DNA of 27,269 bases from CAZFAT01 sp964517075 (lineage in GTDB: Bacteria; Acidobacteriota; Vicinamibacteria; Vicinamibacterales; SCN-69-37), in the NCBI GenBank assembly GCA_964517075.1, contig CAZFAT010000264.1, forward strand, positions 1 to 27,269, given 5' to 3'. This document shows, in pieces, positions 1-6,674 of this stretch. Each line of letters starts with the position of its first letter. Positions within the stretch are counted from its first letter, which is position 1. The position numbers and the translations under genes were made by a program. The notes beneath the pieces were generated by a model that was given only the letters and a program-made list of their open reading frames with translations, ran no database searches and was not told the origin of the DNA.

Positions 1-743
1 TTGGCAATCGAGTCGTGTGGCGCGATCTCCCGGCGGTCCCGGTCGAAGTACCAGCAGTGCTCGCTCGTGCTGACGAACAGCCGGGGCGAGTCGGGGATCG
101 GTACGAGGTCGTGACCGCCGCCGTCTGGCAAGGCCAGCTCGAACGTGCGGGTGAGTCTGGTCGTGCCGGGCGCGCCCACGGTGTAGGCGCGTAGGACATC
201 GCCGCCGAGCGCCCATAGGAGGTTGCGCGCTTCGTCCCAGACGGCGCCGTGGGCGGACCGCAGTTCATCACTCGCCAGTTCCTTGCCGCTCGCGGCATCG
301 AAGATCACCAGTCGATTGCCGGTCGGCGCCGCGGACACGGATGCCGCGGCGGCAATGCGGCCGCCAGGCAGCATCTCGATCGAATGCGCGTTGGTGACGC
401 GCGCGTGAAACGACGCGCGCTTCGTCGCGCGGTCGACCAGGGCAATCGCCCCGGCCGACGACGAGATGAGGATGCGCCGGCCCCCATCCACCGGCTTGCA
501 GTCGTCGGTCGTGCGAAAGGCCGCGCGCATCTCGGCCGGAATCTCCGGGCTGTCGGCGACACGCCAGGACCAGACCTTGCGGTGTGCCGGCGTCGCGCCG
601 GGCCCGAGGGCCAGGATGAAGACCTCGTCCCAGCCGCAGAGGATGAGCTCGGTGTCCTGAGCGTCTTGTGCCGCGGCCCAGGCGACCTGTGGCGCGGCTA
701 GCGGCGCCGTCAGCAGTGTCAGCAGCAGTTCCCGGCGATTCAT
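1..743 (-). CDS. DUF6528-like secreted beta-propeller protein (3' end outside window)
   Basis: The reading frame runs from an ATG at 741-743 to the window edge without a stop, so the C-terminus is missing; about 247 residues are visible. The start is supported by GGAGGGG just upstream. The protein opens MNRRELLLTLLTAPLAAPQ, a twin-arginine or Sec export signal, followed by ELILCGWDEVFIL, the hallmark opening of DUF6528 proteins. Repeating strand patterns follow (HRKVWSWRV, GGRRILISSS, SIEMLPGGRIAAA, RLVIFDAASGKEL, GAVWDEARNLLWALGG), typical of a propeller. DUF6528 proteins have no established reaction; binding or hydrolysis of a carbohydrate is a guess. It lies 16 bases behind the TauE/SafE permease on the same strand and is probably co-transcribed with it. 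The family call rests on recalled family sequences and is fairly confident. Confidence 0.75.
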   Translation of the reverse strand, partial: MNRRELLLTLLTAPLAAPQVAWAAAQDAQDTELILCGWDEVFILALGPGATPAHRKVWSWRVADSPEIPAEMRAAFRTTDDCKPVDGGRRILISSSAGAIALVDRATKRASFHARVTNAHSIEMLPGGRIAAAASVSAAPTGNRLVIFDAASGKELASDELRSAHGAVWDEARNLLWALGGDVLRAYTVGAPGTTRLTRTFELALPDGGGHDLVPIPDSPRLFVSTSEHCWYFDRDRREIAPHDSIA

Positions 744-759
744 CGCCCCTCCATCGGAG

Positions 760-1476
760 TCAATCAGTCCAGCCGCGCAGAACCATCAGGATGCCCAGTG
801 CCGCCAGTACGGAGGCAAGGATACGCCGGAACCAGCGCTCTGGAATCCGCAACAGAAGGTGACGGCCCGCCACGGTGCCGGCGATCACGGCGGCGGTGGC
901 CACGACAATCGTTTCCGTCAGGCCTGCCATTTCGTCGCGATACAGCGCGAAATACACGGGCATCCGCGCGGCGTCCACGACGAGGCCCACGGCGGTCGCC
1001 GTCGCAATCATCGAATCCCGCTTGAGATCGAAGCCGAGGAGCGCGGCCGAGCGGATGCCGCCCTGGTTTCCCACGAGTCCGCCGAGCAGCCCCGACGTGG
1101 CGCCAGCGGCCCACGCGGCCGGGCCTCTGAGCCGCATCCGGCGCGACCAGCCGCGCCATTCGCTGAGCGCGACGAACAGGAGTAGCGCGCCGAAGAGGAT
1201 CGTGAGCGCGGGCGCGCTGGCCCGGGTGTGCAGCAGCGCGCCGCCCAGCCCGCCCGCGGCGCTCATCAGACCGAACCGCCAGAACACCGTCCAATCCACG
1301 TGACCCTTCAGCATCCAGAAGCGGAGCGCCGTGCCCGCCAGGTGCGGAATCGACACGGCGGCGACGGCCACTCTCGTGTCCACCGTCAGGGCCAGCACTG
1401 GCGTCAGCAGGCTGCCGATACCGAAACCGGTCACCGAGGCGAGCGCGCCGGCCAGAAAGGCGGCGAGGACGGTCAC
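760..1476 (-). CDS. TauE/SafE family anion permease
   Basis: A 238-residue inner-membrane protein with roughly seven to eight hydrophobic segments. The first segment, VLAAFLAGALASVTGFGIGSLLTP, carries the G-F-G-I-G-S pattern of the first TauE/SafE repeat. GLLGGLVGNQGGIRSAALL is the equivalent motif of the second repeat. Family members export sulfite, sulfoacetate or similar organic anions; the substrate cannot be read here. The GTG at 1474-1476 is chosen because GGGAGGA lies about eight bases upstream. A longer frame back to 1578 adds 34 arginine- and proline-rich residues that look like leader DNA, not protein. It is divergent from the glycine-zipper gene at 1611 and followed closely by the DUF6528 gene. 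Confidence 0.85.
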   Translation of the reverse strand: MTVLAAFLAGALASVTGFGIGSLLTPVLALTVDTRVAVAAVSIPHLAGTALRFWMLKGHVDWTVFWRFGLMSAAGGLGGALLHTRASAPALTILFGALLLFVALSEWRGWSRRMRLRGPAAWAAGATSGLLGGLVGNQGGIRSAALLGFDLKRDSMIATATAVGLVVDAARMPVYFALYRDEMAGLTETIVVATAAVIAGTVAGRHLLLRIPERWFRRILASVLAALGILMVLRGWTD

Positions 1477-1610
1477 GGGCGTCCTCCCTGGACGACAGCG
1501 GACGGGCGCATGCGCGTAAACGGGCCCAAGCGCCAACCGCTTTTCCGGATCGCCAGGATGGCATGGATGTTGGACCACACCGGACCGTTGGCGAATTCCT
1601 GGAGGATCTC

Positions 1611-2168
1611 ATGTCGGTACTCATGCTTCGTCGCACGGTCATTGTCGGAGGCGCCGCCGCTCTTGTGATGACCGCCTGGTTCATCGGTCGCGCTGGCAGC
1701 CTGTCCGCCGCGGACAGCGAGGTGAGGCCGGCCGTGTCGAATGTCGCCGTGGACTGCGAGCCGAGCCAGCAGGCCCTGGTCCGGCAGATTGACGTCGATG
1801 GCGAGCCGCGCACCGTCGTCCAGTGCGTCACCACGACCGCCGCGGCCGCCGCCTTCGCGGCCGAGGACACGGTGCTCAGCAGCCCGCGTCTTGCGCCCGC
1901 CGTGTATCGGGCGCCCGTGGCCACGCCGGCCCGCACCGTGGCCGCTCCCGTGCAACCGGTTCGCACCGTCACCGCGCCCGTAGCGCAGCGGACGGTCGAC
2001 CGCGTCGCCGAACCCACGCGCTCGTGGAAGACCCGTGCGATGGTCATCGGCGGGTCGGCCGGCGCCGGTGCCGGCATCGGCGCGCTGATTGGCGGCAAGA
2101 AGGGCGCCCTCATCGGCGCCGCCATCGGCGGCGGCAGCGGAACGGTGTATGAGGTGGTGAAGCACTAG
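1611..2168 (+). CDS. exported glycine-zipper protein
   Basis: A 185-residue protein. The start at 1611 (MSVLMLRRTVIVGGAAALVMTAWFI) has GGAGGA six bases upstream; a longer frame from 1563 is less likely. Residues 8-30 are a signal anchor or signal peptide. The middle is low in complexity, rich in Ala, Pro, Val, Thr and Arg (PVATPARTVAAPVQPVRTV). The C-terminus GGSAGAGAGIGALIGGKKGALIGAAIGGGSGTVYE is a glycine zipper with GxxxG spacing, as in SlyB/YMGG-type envelope proteins, which insert into or pack against membranes. Two cysteines (in VDCEPS and VVQCVT) could form a disulfide. No catalytic function is suggested. It converges on the YeiH-type gene, with a long hairpin in the gap. Confidence 0.75.
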   Translation: MSVLMLRRTVIVGGAAALVMTAWFIGRAGSLSAADSEVRPAVSNVAVDCEPSQQALVRQIDVDGEPRTVVQCVTTTAAAAAFAAEDTVLSSPRLAPAVYRAPVATPARTVAAPVQPVRTVTAPVAQRTVDRVAEPTRSWKTRAMVIGGSAGAGAGIGALIGGKKGALIGAAIGGGSGTVYEVVKH

Positions 2169-2181
2169 GCGCGTCATGACG

Positions 2182-2248
2182 TTGTCGGTTTTCGGTCACC
2201 GGTTCCCGGTCTAGTCTTCGCCGGAAACCGAGAACCGAAGACCGGCAA
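2182..2248. repeat. Long imperfect hairpin built from 7-nt repeat units (family A)
   Basis: The arms 2182-2209 and 2221-2248 pair at 22 of 28 positions, and the mismatches are mostly C/T changes. The loop is 11 nt. Each arm reads as 7-nt steps, for example GGTTTTC GGTCACC GGTTCCC on the left and GGAAACC GAGAACC GAAGACC on the right. The element sits between two convergent genes (stops at 2168 and 2259), so it may act as a bidirectional terminator. It has no uridine tract. The same 7-nt family recurs at 5251-5272 and 5517-5543. Confidence 0.7.
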
Positions 2249-2258
2249 CTCGATTCCC

Positions 2259-3536
2259 TCACAACGCCGGCGCGGGAAACCAGACGCCGCCGAACAGCAG
2301 CCACGCGATGATCAGCGTCCAGACGACGTTCAGGGCCTGGGCGAGCACGAATGCGTACGCTGGCCGGCCATCCTCGAGGTCAATGATCTCCCGGAACCGT
2401 GTCTCGAGTCCGATGCACACGAAGGCGAGCGCGAACCACCAGGTGCGAAGTCCGCGAATCAGGCCGCCGGTGTCCGAGACGATGATCGGACTCAGCGCGA
2501 ACGAGAAGATCAGGGATGCCGCGATAAATCCCAGGACGAACTTGGGGAACCGATCCCAGATCACGCGCGGGGACACGCGCGCGCCGGTCTCGCGGCCCTG
2601 ACGGACCGTCCACCAGACCGACAGCGCGAAGGCGGCCAGCCCGAGCATCGCGTTCTGCGAGAACTTCACGATCACCGCGGCGTTCATCGCGCGCTCTGAA
2701 ATCAGCTCGCCGGCGGCCACGACGGCGCCCGACGTGTCGATGGTGCCGCCGACCCAGGCGCCGCCCACCAGTTCCGGGATGCCGAACGCGCGAACCGCCC
2801 ACGGCATGACGATCATCATCGGGGCCGCCACGATGAGGACGAGCGACGTGACGTACGACAGCTTGCGACGGTCGCCCTGGATCGCGCCACAGGCGGCAAT
2901 CGCCGCCGACACGCCGCAGATCGCCACGGCCGTCGACAGCATCGCCCCGAGCTCGTCGTCCACGCGCAGGCGGCGCGCAATCCAGAAGGCGGCGTACCAG
3001 ACCACGACGATGACGAGGATCGCCTGCACGATGCCGAAGATGCCGGCGCGCAGGATGCCGCCGAACAGGATCGTCGCGCCCATCAGGACCAGGCCCGTCT
3101 TGATGTAGTACTCGGTCCGCACGGCGTCGGCGAGCCACGCGGGCAGACCGACGACGTTGCTGATGAACAGGCCGATCAGTAAGGCGAAGATCACATACTC
3201 GAATCCCCACGCGCGCACGGCCGCCGAGCCTTCGACGAAGAGCGACAGCCAGGCGAGCGCGAAGACGAATGGAAAGCCGATCAGGAAGGACCGCAGCCGC
3301 ACGCCCAGCGCGGCCAGGCCGAGCGCGGCGGCCACCAGCAGGTACGCGCCGAACGTCAGCGACGTCAGCAGATTCGAGGGGGCAACGACCGTCGCGAGCG
3401 TGGATCCGTCCCACGTGAACGCCGGCAGCCTGGGGCGGAGGCCCGCGAGGGTCAGCGCGATGAGGCCGAAGCCGAGGAAAACCGCGACCCAGTCTTCACT
3501 CAGGCGTGACCGCGCGGCCGGCGCGTCGGCAGGCAT
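2259..3536 (-). CDS. YeiH-family putative sulfate/anion exporter
   Basis: A 425-residue polytopic membrane protein with about eleven hydrophobic segments. It matches the YeiH/Cons_hypoth698 family by its length class and by landmarks such as YYIKTGLVLMGATILFGGIL, CGVSAAIAACGAIQGDRRKLSY, GAWVGGTIDTSGAVVAAGE and VIVKFSQNAMLGLAAF. Family members are annotated as putative sulfate exporters, but transport is poorly tested. ATG 3534-3536 (MPADAPAARSRL) is preferred because the longer frame to 3602 runs through a hairpin sequence at 3568-3595. Compared with E. coli YeiH it has a longer N-terminal region and a long amphipathic loop. A TauE/SafE permease nearby is compatible with oxidised-sulfur export, but the genes are not in one operon. 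Confidence 0.85.
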   Translation of the reverse strand: MPADAPAARSRLSEDWVAVFLGFGLIALTLAGLRPRLPAFTWDGSTLATVVAPSNLLTSLTFGAYLLVAAALGLAALGVRLRSFLIGFPFVFALAWLSLFVEGSAAVRAWGFEYVIFALLIGLFISNVVGLPAWLADAVRTEYYIKTGLVLMGATILFGGILRAGIFGIVQAILVIVVVWYAAFWIARRLRVDDELGAMLSTAVAICGVSAAIAACGAIQGDRRKLSYVTSLVLIVAAPMMIVMPWAVRAFGIPELVGGAWVGGTIDTSGAVVAAGELISERAMNAAVIVKFSQNAMLGLAAFALSVWWTVRQGRETGARVSPRVIWDRFPKFVLGFIAASLIFSFALSPIIVSDTGGLIRGLRTWWFALAFVCIGLETRFREIIDLEDGRPAYAFVLAQALNVVWTLIIAWLLFGGVWFPAPAL

Positions 3537-3567
3537 GGGGCACAGGATACCAGCGCCCGCGGCGCGA

Positions 3568-3595
3568 GATGGAGCGGCCGGTCGGCCCCTCCATC
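3568..3595 (-). terminator. Possible stem-loop after the omega-subunit gene
   Basis: The arms GATGGAGCGGCC (3568-3579) and GGCCCCTCCATC (3584-3595) pair at 11 of 12 positions around a 4-nt loop. It lies about 30 bases beyond the stop codon of the omega-subunit gene and just upstream of the transporter start. There is no T-run, so intrinsic termination is only a possibility. Confidence 0.4.
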
Positions 3596-3625
3596 CAGCC
3601 ATTCTGCAACAGCTCTAACTGTGGA

Positions 3626-3805
3626 TCAGGGCGTGGTGTCGGGACCGCGGCGAACCTTGCCCTCGGCCACTTCGCGCTGGGCGGTGACGACGGCTTTGGT
3701 GGAGGCCGTGACGCGCGGCGTGCAGCCGCGCATGAGTTGCGCCGCGCGTTGCGAGGCCAGAATCACGAACTCGAACACATTGGTGCCGGCGGGGCGGTGA
3801 ATCAC
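3626..3805 (-). CDS. rpoZ: DNA-directed RNA polymerase subunit omega
   Basis: A 59-residue frame that reads VIHRPAGTNVFEFVILASQ then RAAQLMRGCTPRV, KAVVTAQREVAEGKV and ends RRGPDTTP. The R-P-x-G-x-N-x-FEFV opening, the A-x-x-RA-x-QLM-x-GC-x-PRV core and the A-x-x-EVAEGKV tail are those of the bacterial omega subunit. Omega clamps the C-terminal part of beta-prime and helps RNA polymerase assembly. The GTG at 3803-3805 has AAGGA five bases upstream; no upstream in-frame ATG is available. It is short, but the full conserved core is present. The usual neighbours gmk and coaBC are not seen here. An overlapping frame in another register (3615-3818) is arginine-rich and is a shadow. Confidence 0.9.
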   Translation of the reverse strand: MIHRPAGTNVFEFVILASQRAAQLMRGCTPRVTASTKAVVTAQREVAEGKVRRGPDTTP

Positions 3806-3905
3806 TGCGTCCTTCCATGACGCCCGTTCCGTGGCCCGGCAGTCGCCGGGGAGGAGTCAGGCGAGAATGCGCACGACCGGCGTCGGCCGGCGATGCGCGC
3901 CGGCG

Positions 3906-4103
3906 TCAGCGACGCCGGTAGTCCAGCGGGGCCGCCTGGCGGAGCCGCTCGGGGTTCCACAACTGGCCGCACGTGTCGCAGCGCCAGTAGTTCGAGGCGC
4001 GCGGTCGGCCCGCGGCCGTGCTGAGCGTTCGCGATCGGCAGAAGGGGCACTCGGCCGGTGCCACGACCGGCGCGTCATCGGCGAGACTGCGCCGGTCGTT
4101 CAC
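3906..4103 (-). CDS. small zinc-ribbon protein
   Basis: A 65-residue protein of unknown role. Residues 19-45 hold two knuckles, C19-PF-C22 and C42-DT-C45, about 20 residues apart. The second is preceded by NYWRCDTCGQLWNPE, a pattern typical of zinc-ribbon folds that bind nucleic acid or protein. The GTG start at 4101-4103 shares four bases (GTGA) with the stop codon of the upstream membrane-protein gene, so the two are translationally coupled. The frame continues upstream to 4394, but that portion is arginine-rich and overlaps the coupled gene, so it is rejected. No enzyme motif is seen. Confidence 0.65.
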   Translation of the reverse strand: MNDRRSLADDAPVVAPAECPFCRSRTLSTAAGRPRASNYWRCDTCGQLWNPERLRQAAPLDYRRR

Positions 4104-4363
4104 AGCGAGCGCCTGTCGATGCGCGCGCCGGAACCGTGCGCGGTGGCCAGTTCTCCGTCGGACAACACCTGGTTGATGGTCCTCGGGAGCGCGCCGCGGA
4201 AGATCGCCAGCAGGATCGTGCACGGCACGACCGCGGCGAGCAGCCAGAGAAACGCGAGGGCCGGTGTCATGGCACCGCCGGCGGCGCTGTTCACCGCGGC
4301 GAGGGTCGTCAGTAACAGGAGCCAGGCGGAAATGGCCGCAAAACGAGTACGGGGAATGGCCAC
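4100..4363 (-). CDS. small two-helix membrane protein
   Basis: An 87-residue protein that I do not assign to a family. It has two hydrophobic segments (ISAWLLLLTTLAAVNSAAGG, about residues 10-29, and ALAFLWLLAAVVPCTILLAIF, about 36-56), then a basic cytoplasmic-like tail (RGALPRTINQVLSDGEL and on). The GTG at 4361-4363 gives VAIPRTRFAAISAW; the frame can be extended to 4432 but the extra residues are arginine- and histidine-rich. No strong Shine-Dalgarno was found. It is coupled by a 4-base overlap to the zinc-ribbon gene, which suggests a membrane anchor and a soluble metal-binding partner. That is inference from arrangement only. Confidence 0.55.
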   Translation of the reverse strand: MAIPRTRFAAISAWLLLLTTLAAVNSAAGGAMTPALAFLWLLAAVVPCTILLAIFRGALPRTINQVLSDGELATAHGSGARIDRRSL

Positions 4364-4505
4364 GGGTGAGTCTCCGAGATGTCGAAGACGCCACGCCTCA
4401 TCAGAACGATGGAGGTGACGATCTCCGGCCAAAGGTGGGCCGGTCGGCGCGCACTCGGGGTGCTACTCGAACGCAGGCGGGCTCAGGTCTGGACTGACCT
4501 TCCCA

Positions 4506-5306
4506 CTATACACGATCGGCCGAATCCGCCTCGTGGGCGACCGGCGGCGCGTCGCCGCGCGAGGCCGCCAGCCGCACGAGGGTCGTGACGAGCCGTGTGG
4601 CGGCTCGCATGGTGCCCGTGAACGAGCCGGACACCTTCGAGTGACCGCCGCGGCGATGGCGATGGCGGACTGGCAGCTCCAGGATGCGCAGGCCGGTCTG
4701 GGCGGCCCGCATCTGCATCTCCAGGTTCCATCCATACGTGTCTTCGCGCATCCTCAGCGCCGCGAGCGCGCCCGATCGAATGGCCCGCAAGGGGCCCATG
4801 TCGGAGTAGCGCACGCCGTACAGCATCCGCATCGCCGTTCCCGCCAGGCGGCCCGCCAGGAGCTGGCTCGCGTTGAGGCTGCCGGGCTCTCGCGTGCCGC
4901 GGGTGCGCGAGCCGATGACGAAGTCGTACGTGCCCGCGATGAGCGGCGCCAGCAACGTGGGAATGTCGCGCGGATCGTCACTGCCGTCGCCGTCGAGGAA
5001 CAGGACGATTGTCGTCTCCGCCGGCACCGCCTGGACGCCGGCGCGGCACGCGCGTCCATACCCGCGCTTTGGCTCGCGTACCACCCGCGCCCCCGCCTCC
5101 CGCGCCCGCGCCCCCGTCCCATCGTCGCTCCCGTTGTCCACGACGATGACCTCCGTCACGCCCGCCTCGCGGACGCCACGGACAACGCCGGCGATGGCGT
5201 CGGCTTCGTTGAGGGCGGGGATCACCGCACTAATGGACACGGGCCGGGCAGTCTTCGGTTTTCGGTTCTCGGCTGACGGTTCAGTCCCGCGCGCCGCGTC
5301 ATTCAT
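4506..5306 (-). CDS. GT2 glycosyltransferase (undecaprenyl/dolichyl-phosphate sugar transferase type)
   Basis: 266 residues from ATG 5304-5306. The GT-A core begins at about residue 23 (VSISAVIPALNEADAI), with VVDNGSDDG at 55-63 and the metal-binding LFLDGDGSDDP at 103-112 (DxD). MGPLRAIRSGAL, YGWNLEMQMRAAQ and HRRGGHSKVSGSF are landmarks of the subgroup that transfers a sugar from a nucleotide donor to a polyprenyl phosphate. No C-terminal membrane helices are present, so it is a soluble or peripheral form. The N-terminal residues 13-19 (ENRKPKT) are translated from a 7-nt repeat that is intergenic elsewhere, so the real start may be GTG 5238-5240. It is the last gene of the glycan operon and overlaps the four-helix-bundle remnant by eight bases. 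Confidence 0.85.
   Translation of the reverse strand: MNDAARGTEPSAENRKPKTARPVSISAVIPALNEADAIAGVVRGVREAGVTEVIVVDNGSDDGTGARAREAGARVVREPKRGYGRACRAGVQAVPAETTIVLFLDGDGSDDPRDIPTLLAPLIAGTYDFVIGSRTRGTREPGSLNASQLLAGRLAGTAMRMLYGVRYSDMGPLRAIRSGALAALRMREDTYGWNLEMQMRAAQTGLRILELPVRHRHRRGGHSKVSGSFTGTMRAATRLVTTLVRLAASRGDAPPVAHEADSADRV
5251..5272. repeat. Family A 7-nt repeat copy (inside annotated GT2 N-terminus)
   Basis: The minus strand reads CCGAGAA CCGAAAA CCGAAG, a run of 7-nt units. It is in the opposite orientation to the copy at 5517-5543, and the pair brackets the four-helix-bundle remnant. It argues that the coding sequence of the glycosyltransferase starts downstream of it. Confidence 0.6.
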
Positions 5307-5511
5307 GACGCAGGTCAGGAGGCAATGTCAGACGACCGATCAAGCCATGTGTCATCCGGGCGATCCGATCTCTCTCCGACGTGGCCGCCTTGCGAAGCTG
5401 CGCCGCCAAGTTGTATCGCTCAGCGGCCGGTAAGAGCGCCACGAAACGATATATCTCGACGACATAGGGCATCGCGCGCTGCCAGATCTCGAGCTGGTGA
5501 TGGTCCTGCAT
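5299..5511 (-). pseudogene. S23/four-helix-bundle protein, internally deleted remnant
   Basis: A 70-residue frame. MQDHHQLEIWQRAMPYVVEI followed by YRFVALLPAAERYNLAAQLRKAATS matches the first helix and a half of the S23 (23S rRNA intervening-sequence protein) four-helix-bundle family: L-x-x-WQ-x-A, then Y-x-L-x-x-QLR-x-A. The family normally continues with a P-x-N-IAEG turn and two more helices, for about 115-125 residues. Here the sequence jumps from AATS to ERDRIARMTHGLIGRLT, which resembles the final helix (x-x-R-M-x-x-GLIRxL). Roughly 45-50 residues are therefore missing in frame. No Shine-Dalgarno is visible; a 7-nt repeat array stands directly upstream. It interrupts an otherwise tight glycan operon. 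The function of the intact family is not well established. Confidence 0.7.
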
Positions 5512-5516
5512 GGTGT

Positions 5517-5543
5517 CAGAACGAAAACCGAAAACCGAAAACC
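5517..5543. repeat. Family A 7-nt repeat array CGAAAAC
   Basis: Three consecutive CGAAAAC units (about 5522-5542) with flanking partial units. The array directly abuts the stop codon of the epimerase gene (5544-5546, minus strand) and stands just upstream of the four-helix-bundle remnant. Confidence 0.8.
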
Positions 5544-6674
5544 TCAGATCTTCACCTTCTGCACAATGCCGCGGTCCCGCAAGCCGGCCGCGGCCTGGGC
5601 AAAATACTCCCGCACCGACCCCTGCGCCCGGATCCAGTCCAGATACCGGTGAATGCCGGTCTCGAGATCCACCTCCGGGCGGTAGCCGGCCGCCTGGATG
5701 CGCGTGATGTCCGACGTCAGGTGGCGCATCTCGCCCGGGCGAAACTCACCCTCCACCGACGGTTCGATCGCGACGTCGAGCGCCTGGCTGAGCATCACCG
5801 CGACGCGGCGGATGGAGGCGGGGCGGCCGCTACCTACGTTGACGGCCCGCCCATCGAGCGCGTCGGTCGTGGCGGCCAGAAGATTCGCACGCGCGATGTC
5901 TTCAACGTATGAGAAGTCGCGCGTCTGGTCGCCGTCCTCGTAGAGCACCGGCGGCAGGCCGTTTAGCAGGCGGGTGCAGAAGATGGCGATGACCCCGGTG
6001 TAGGGATTGAAGACCGACTGTCGCGGACCGTACGTGCACGAGTACCGGAGCGCGACCGTGGGGATGCCCGTTTGCGCGCCCCAGGTGAGCACGAGCCGCT
6101 CCTGATCGACCTTCGTGATGGCGTACACGGTCTCGCCGCCAAACGGCGCCTCCTCCGGCGTGGGCACTGACAGGACGACGGCGCCGCAGCGGGGACAGCG
6201 TACCGAGAAGTCACCGGCGCGGAGTTGCGTGAGCGGCCGCACGTCCGGAAACACGAGCCCGTGGATGTCACACCGTCCGGCGCCCTCGCGATACACCGCC
6301 TGCGACGACGCAACAATGACCTTGCGGACGGGGAGACGCGCCTCGCGGATGATCTCGAGCAGCTGCGCCGTGCCGAAGCTGTTGACGTGCACGTACTTCG
6401 AGATCTCCGGCATGTAGCCGCCGTACGCCGCCTGATGGAAGACGACGTCGATTCCGTCGAGCGCCGCCGTCACCGCGGCTCGATCGCGCACGTCGCCCTC
6501 GCGCCACTCCGCCGTCGGCGCGACCCAGGGGGGGCGACCGGCCCGGTGGGTCTGCGGCTCGAGATTGTCCAGAATCCGCACGCGCCAGCCCTCGGCGAGC
6601 AGCAGGTCGACAATGTGCGACCCGATGAGGCCGGCGCCTCCGGTCACGAGCGCGTGCGGACGATGCGAGGTCAT
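5544..6674 (-). CDS. NAD-dependent sugar-nucleotide epimerase, dTDP-L-rhamnose 4-epimerase-like
   Basis: A 376-residue extended SDR enzyme. It has the Rossmann motif TGGAGLIGSH (11-20), VVFHQAAYGG for the NAD-binding region, ASSQ at 122-125 and the catalytic Y184-AIT-K188. Between these lies an insertion of about 35 residues with C135 and C160-PR-C163. I recall the same kind of cysteine-bearing insertion in enzymes annotated as dTDP-L-rhamnose 4-epimerases (WbiB type), which make 6-deoxy-talose donors; the exact substrate is not proven. The start ATG 6672-6674 has GGAG eight bases upstream and overlaps the upstream membrane transferase stop by four bases (ATGA). A longer open frame upstream to 7568 is a shadow of that transferase gene. 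It probably supplies a modified sugar donor to the glycosyltransferases of this operon. Confidence 0.85.
   Translation of the reverse strand: MTSHRPHALVTGGAGLIGSHIVDLLLAEGWRVRILDNLEPQTHRAGRPPWVAPTAEWREGDVRDRAAVTAALDGIDVVFHQAAYGGYMPEISKYVHVNSFGTAQLLEIIREARLPVRKVIVASSQAVYREGAGRCDIHGLVFPDVRPLTQLRAGDFSVRCPRCGAVVLSVPTPEEAPFGGETVYAITKVDQERLVLTWGAQTGIPTVALRYSCTYGPRQSVFNPYTGVIAIFCTRLLNGLPPVLYEDGDQTRDFSYVEDIARANLLAATTDALDGRAVNVGSGRPASIRRVAVMLSQALDVAIEPSVEGEFRPGEMRHLTSDITRIQAAGYRPEVDLETGIHRYLDWIRAQGSVREYFAQAAAGLRDRGIVQKVKI

Noticed and set aside
764..2125. 453-residue minus-strand frame across the TauE/SafE and glycine-zipper genes
   Set aside because: Composition is shadow-like and it overlaps two supported genes on different strands.
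5299..5511. Accessory variability determinant (Avd) of a diversity-generating retroelement
   Set aside because: The fold is similar, but there is no reverse transcriptase or template/variable repeat pair in the window, and the gene is internally deleted.
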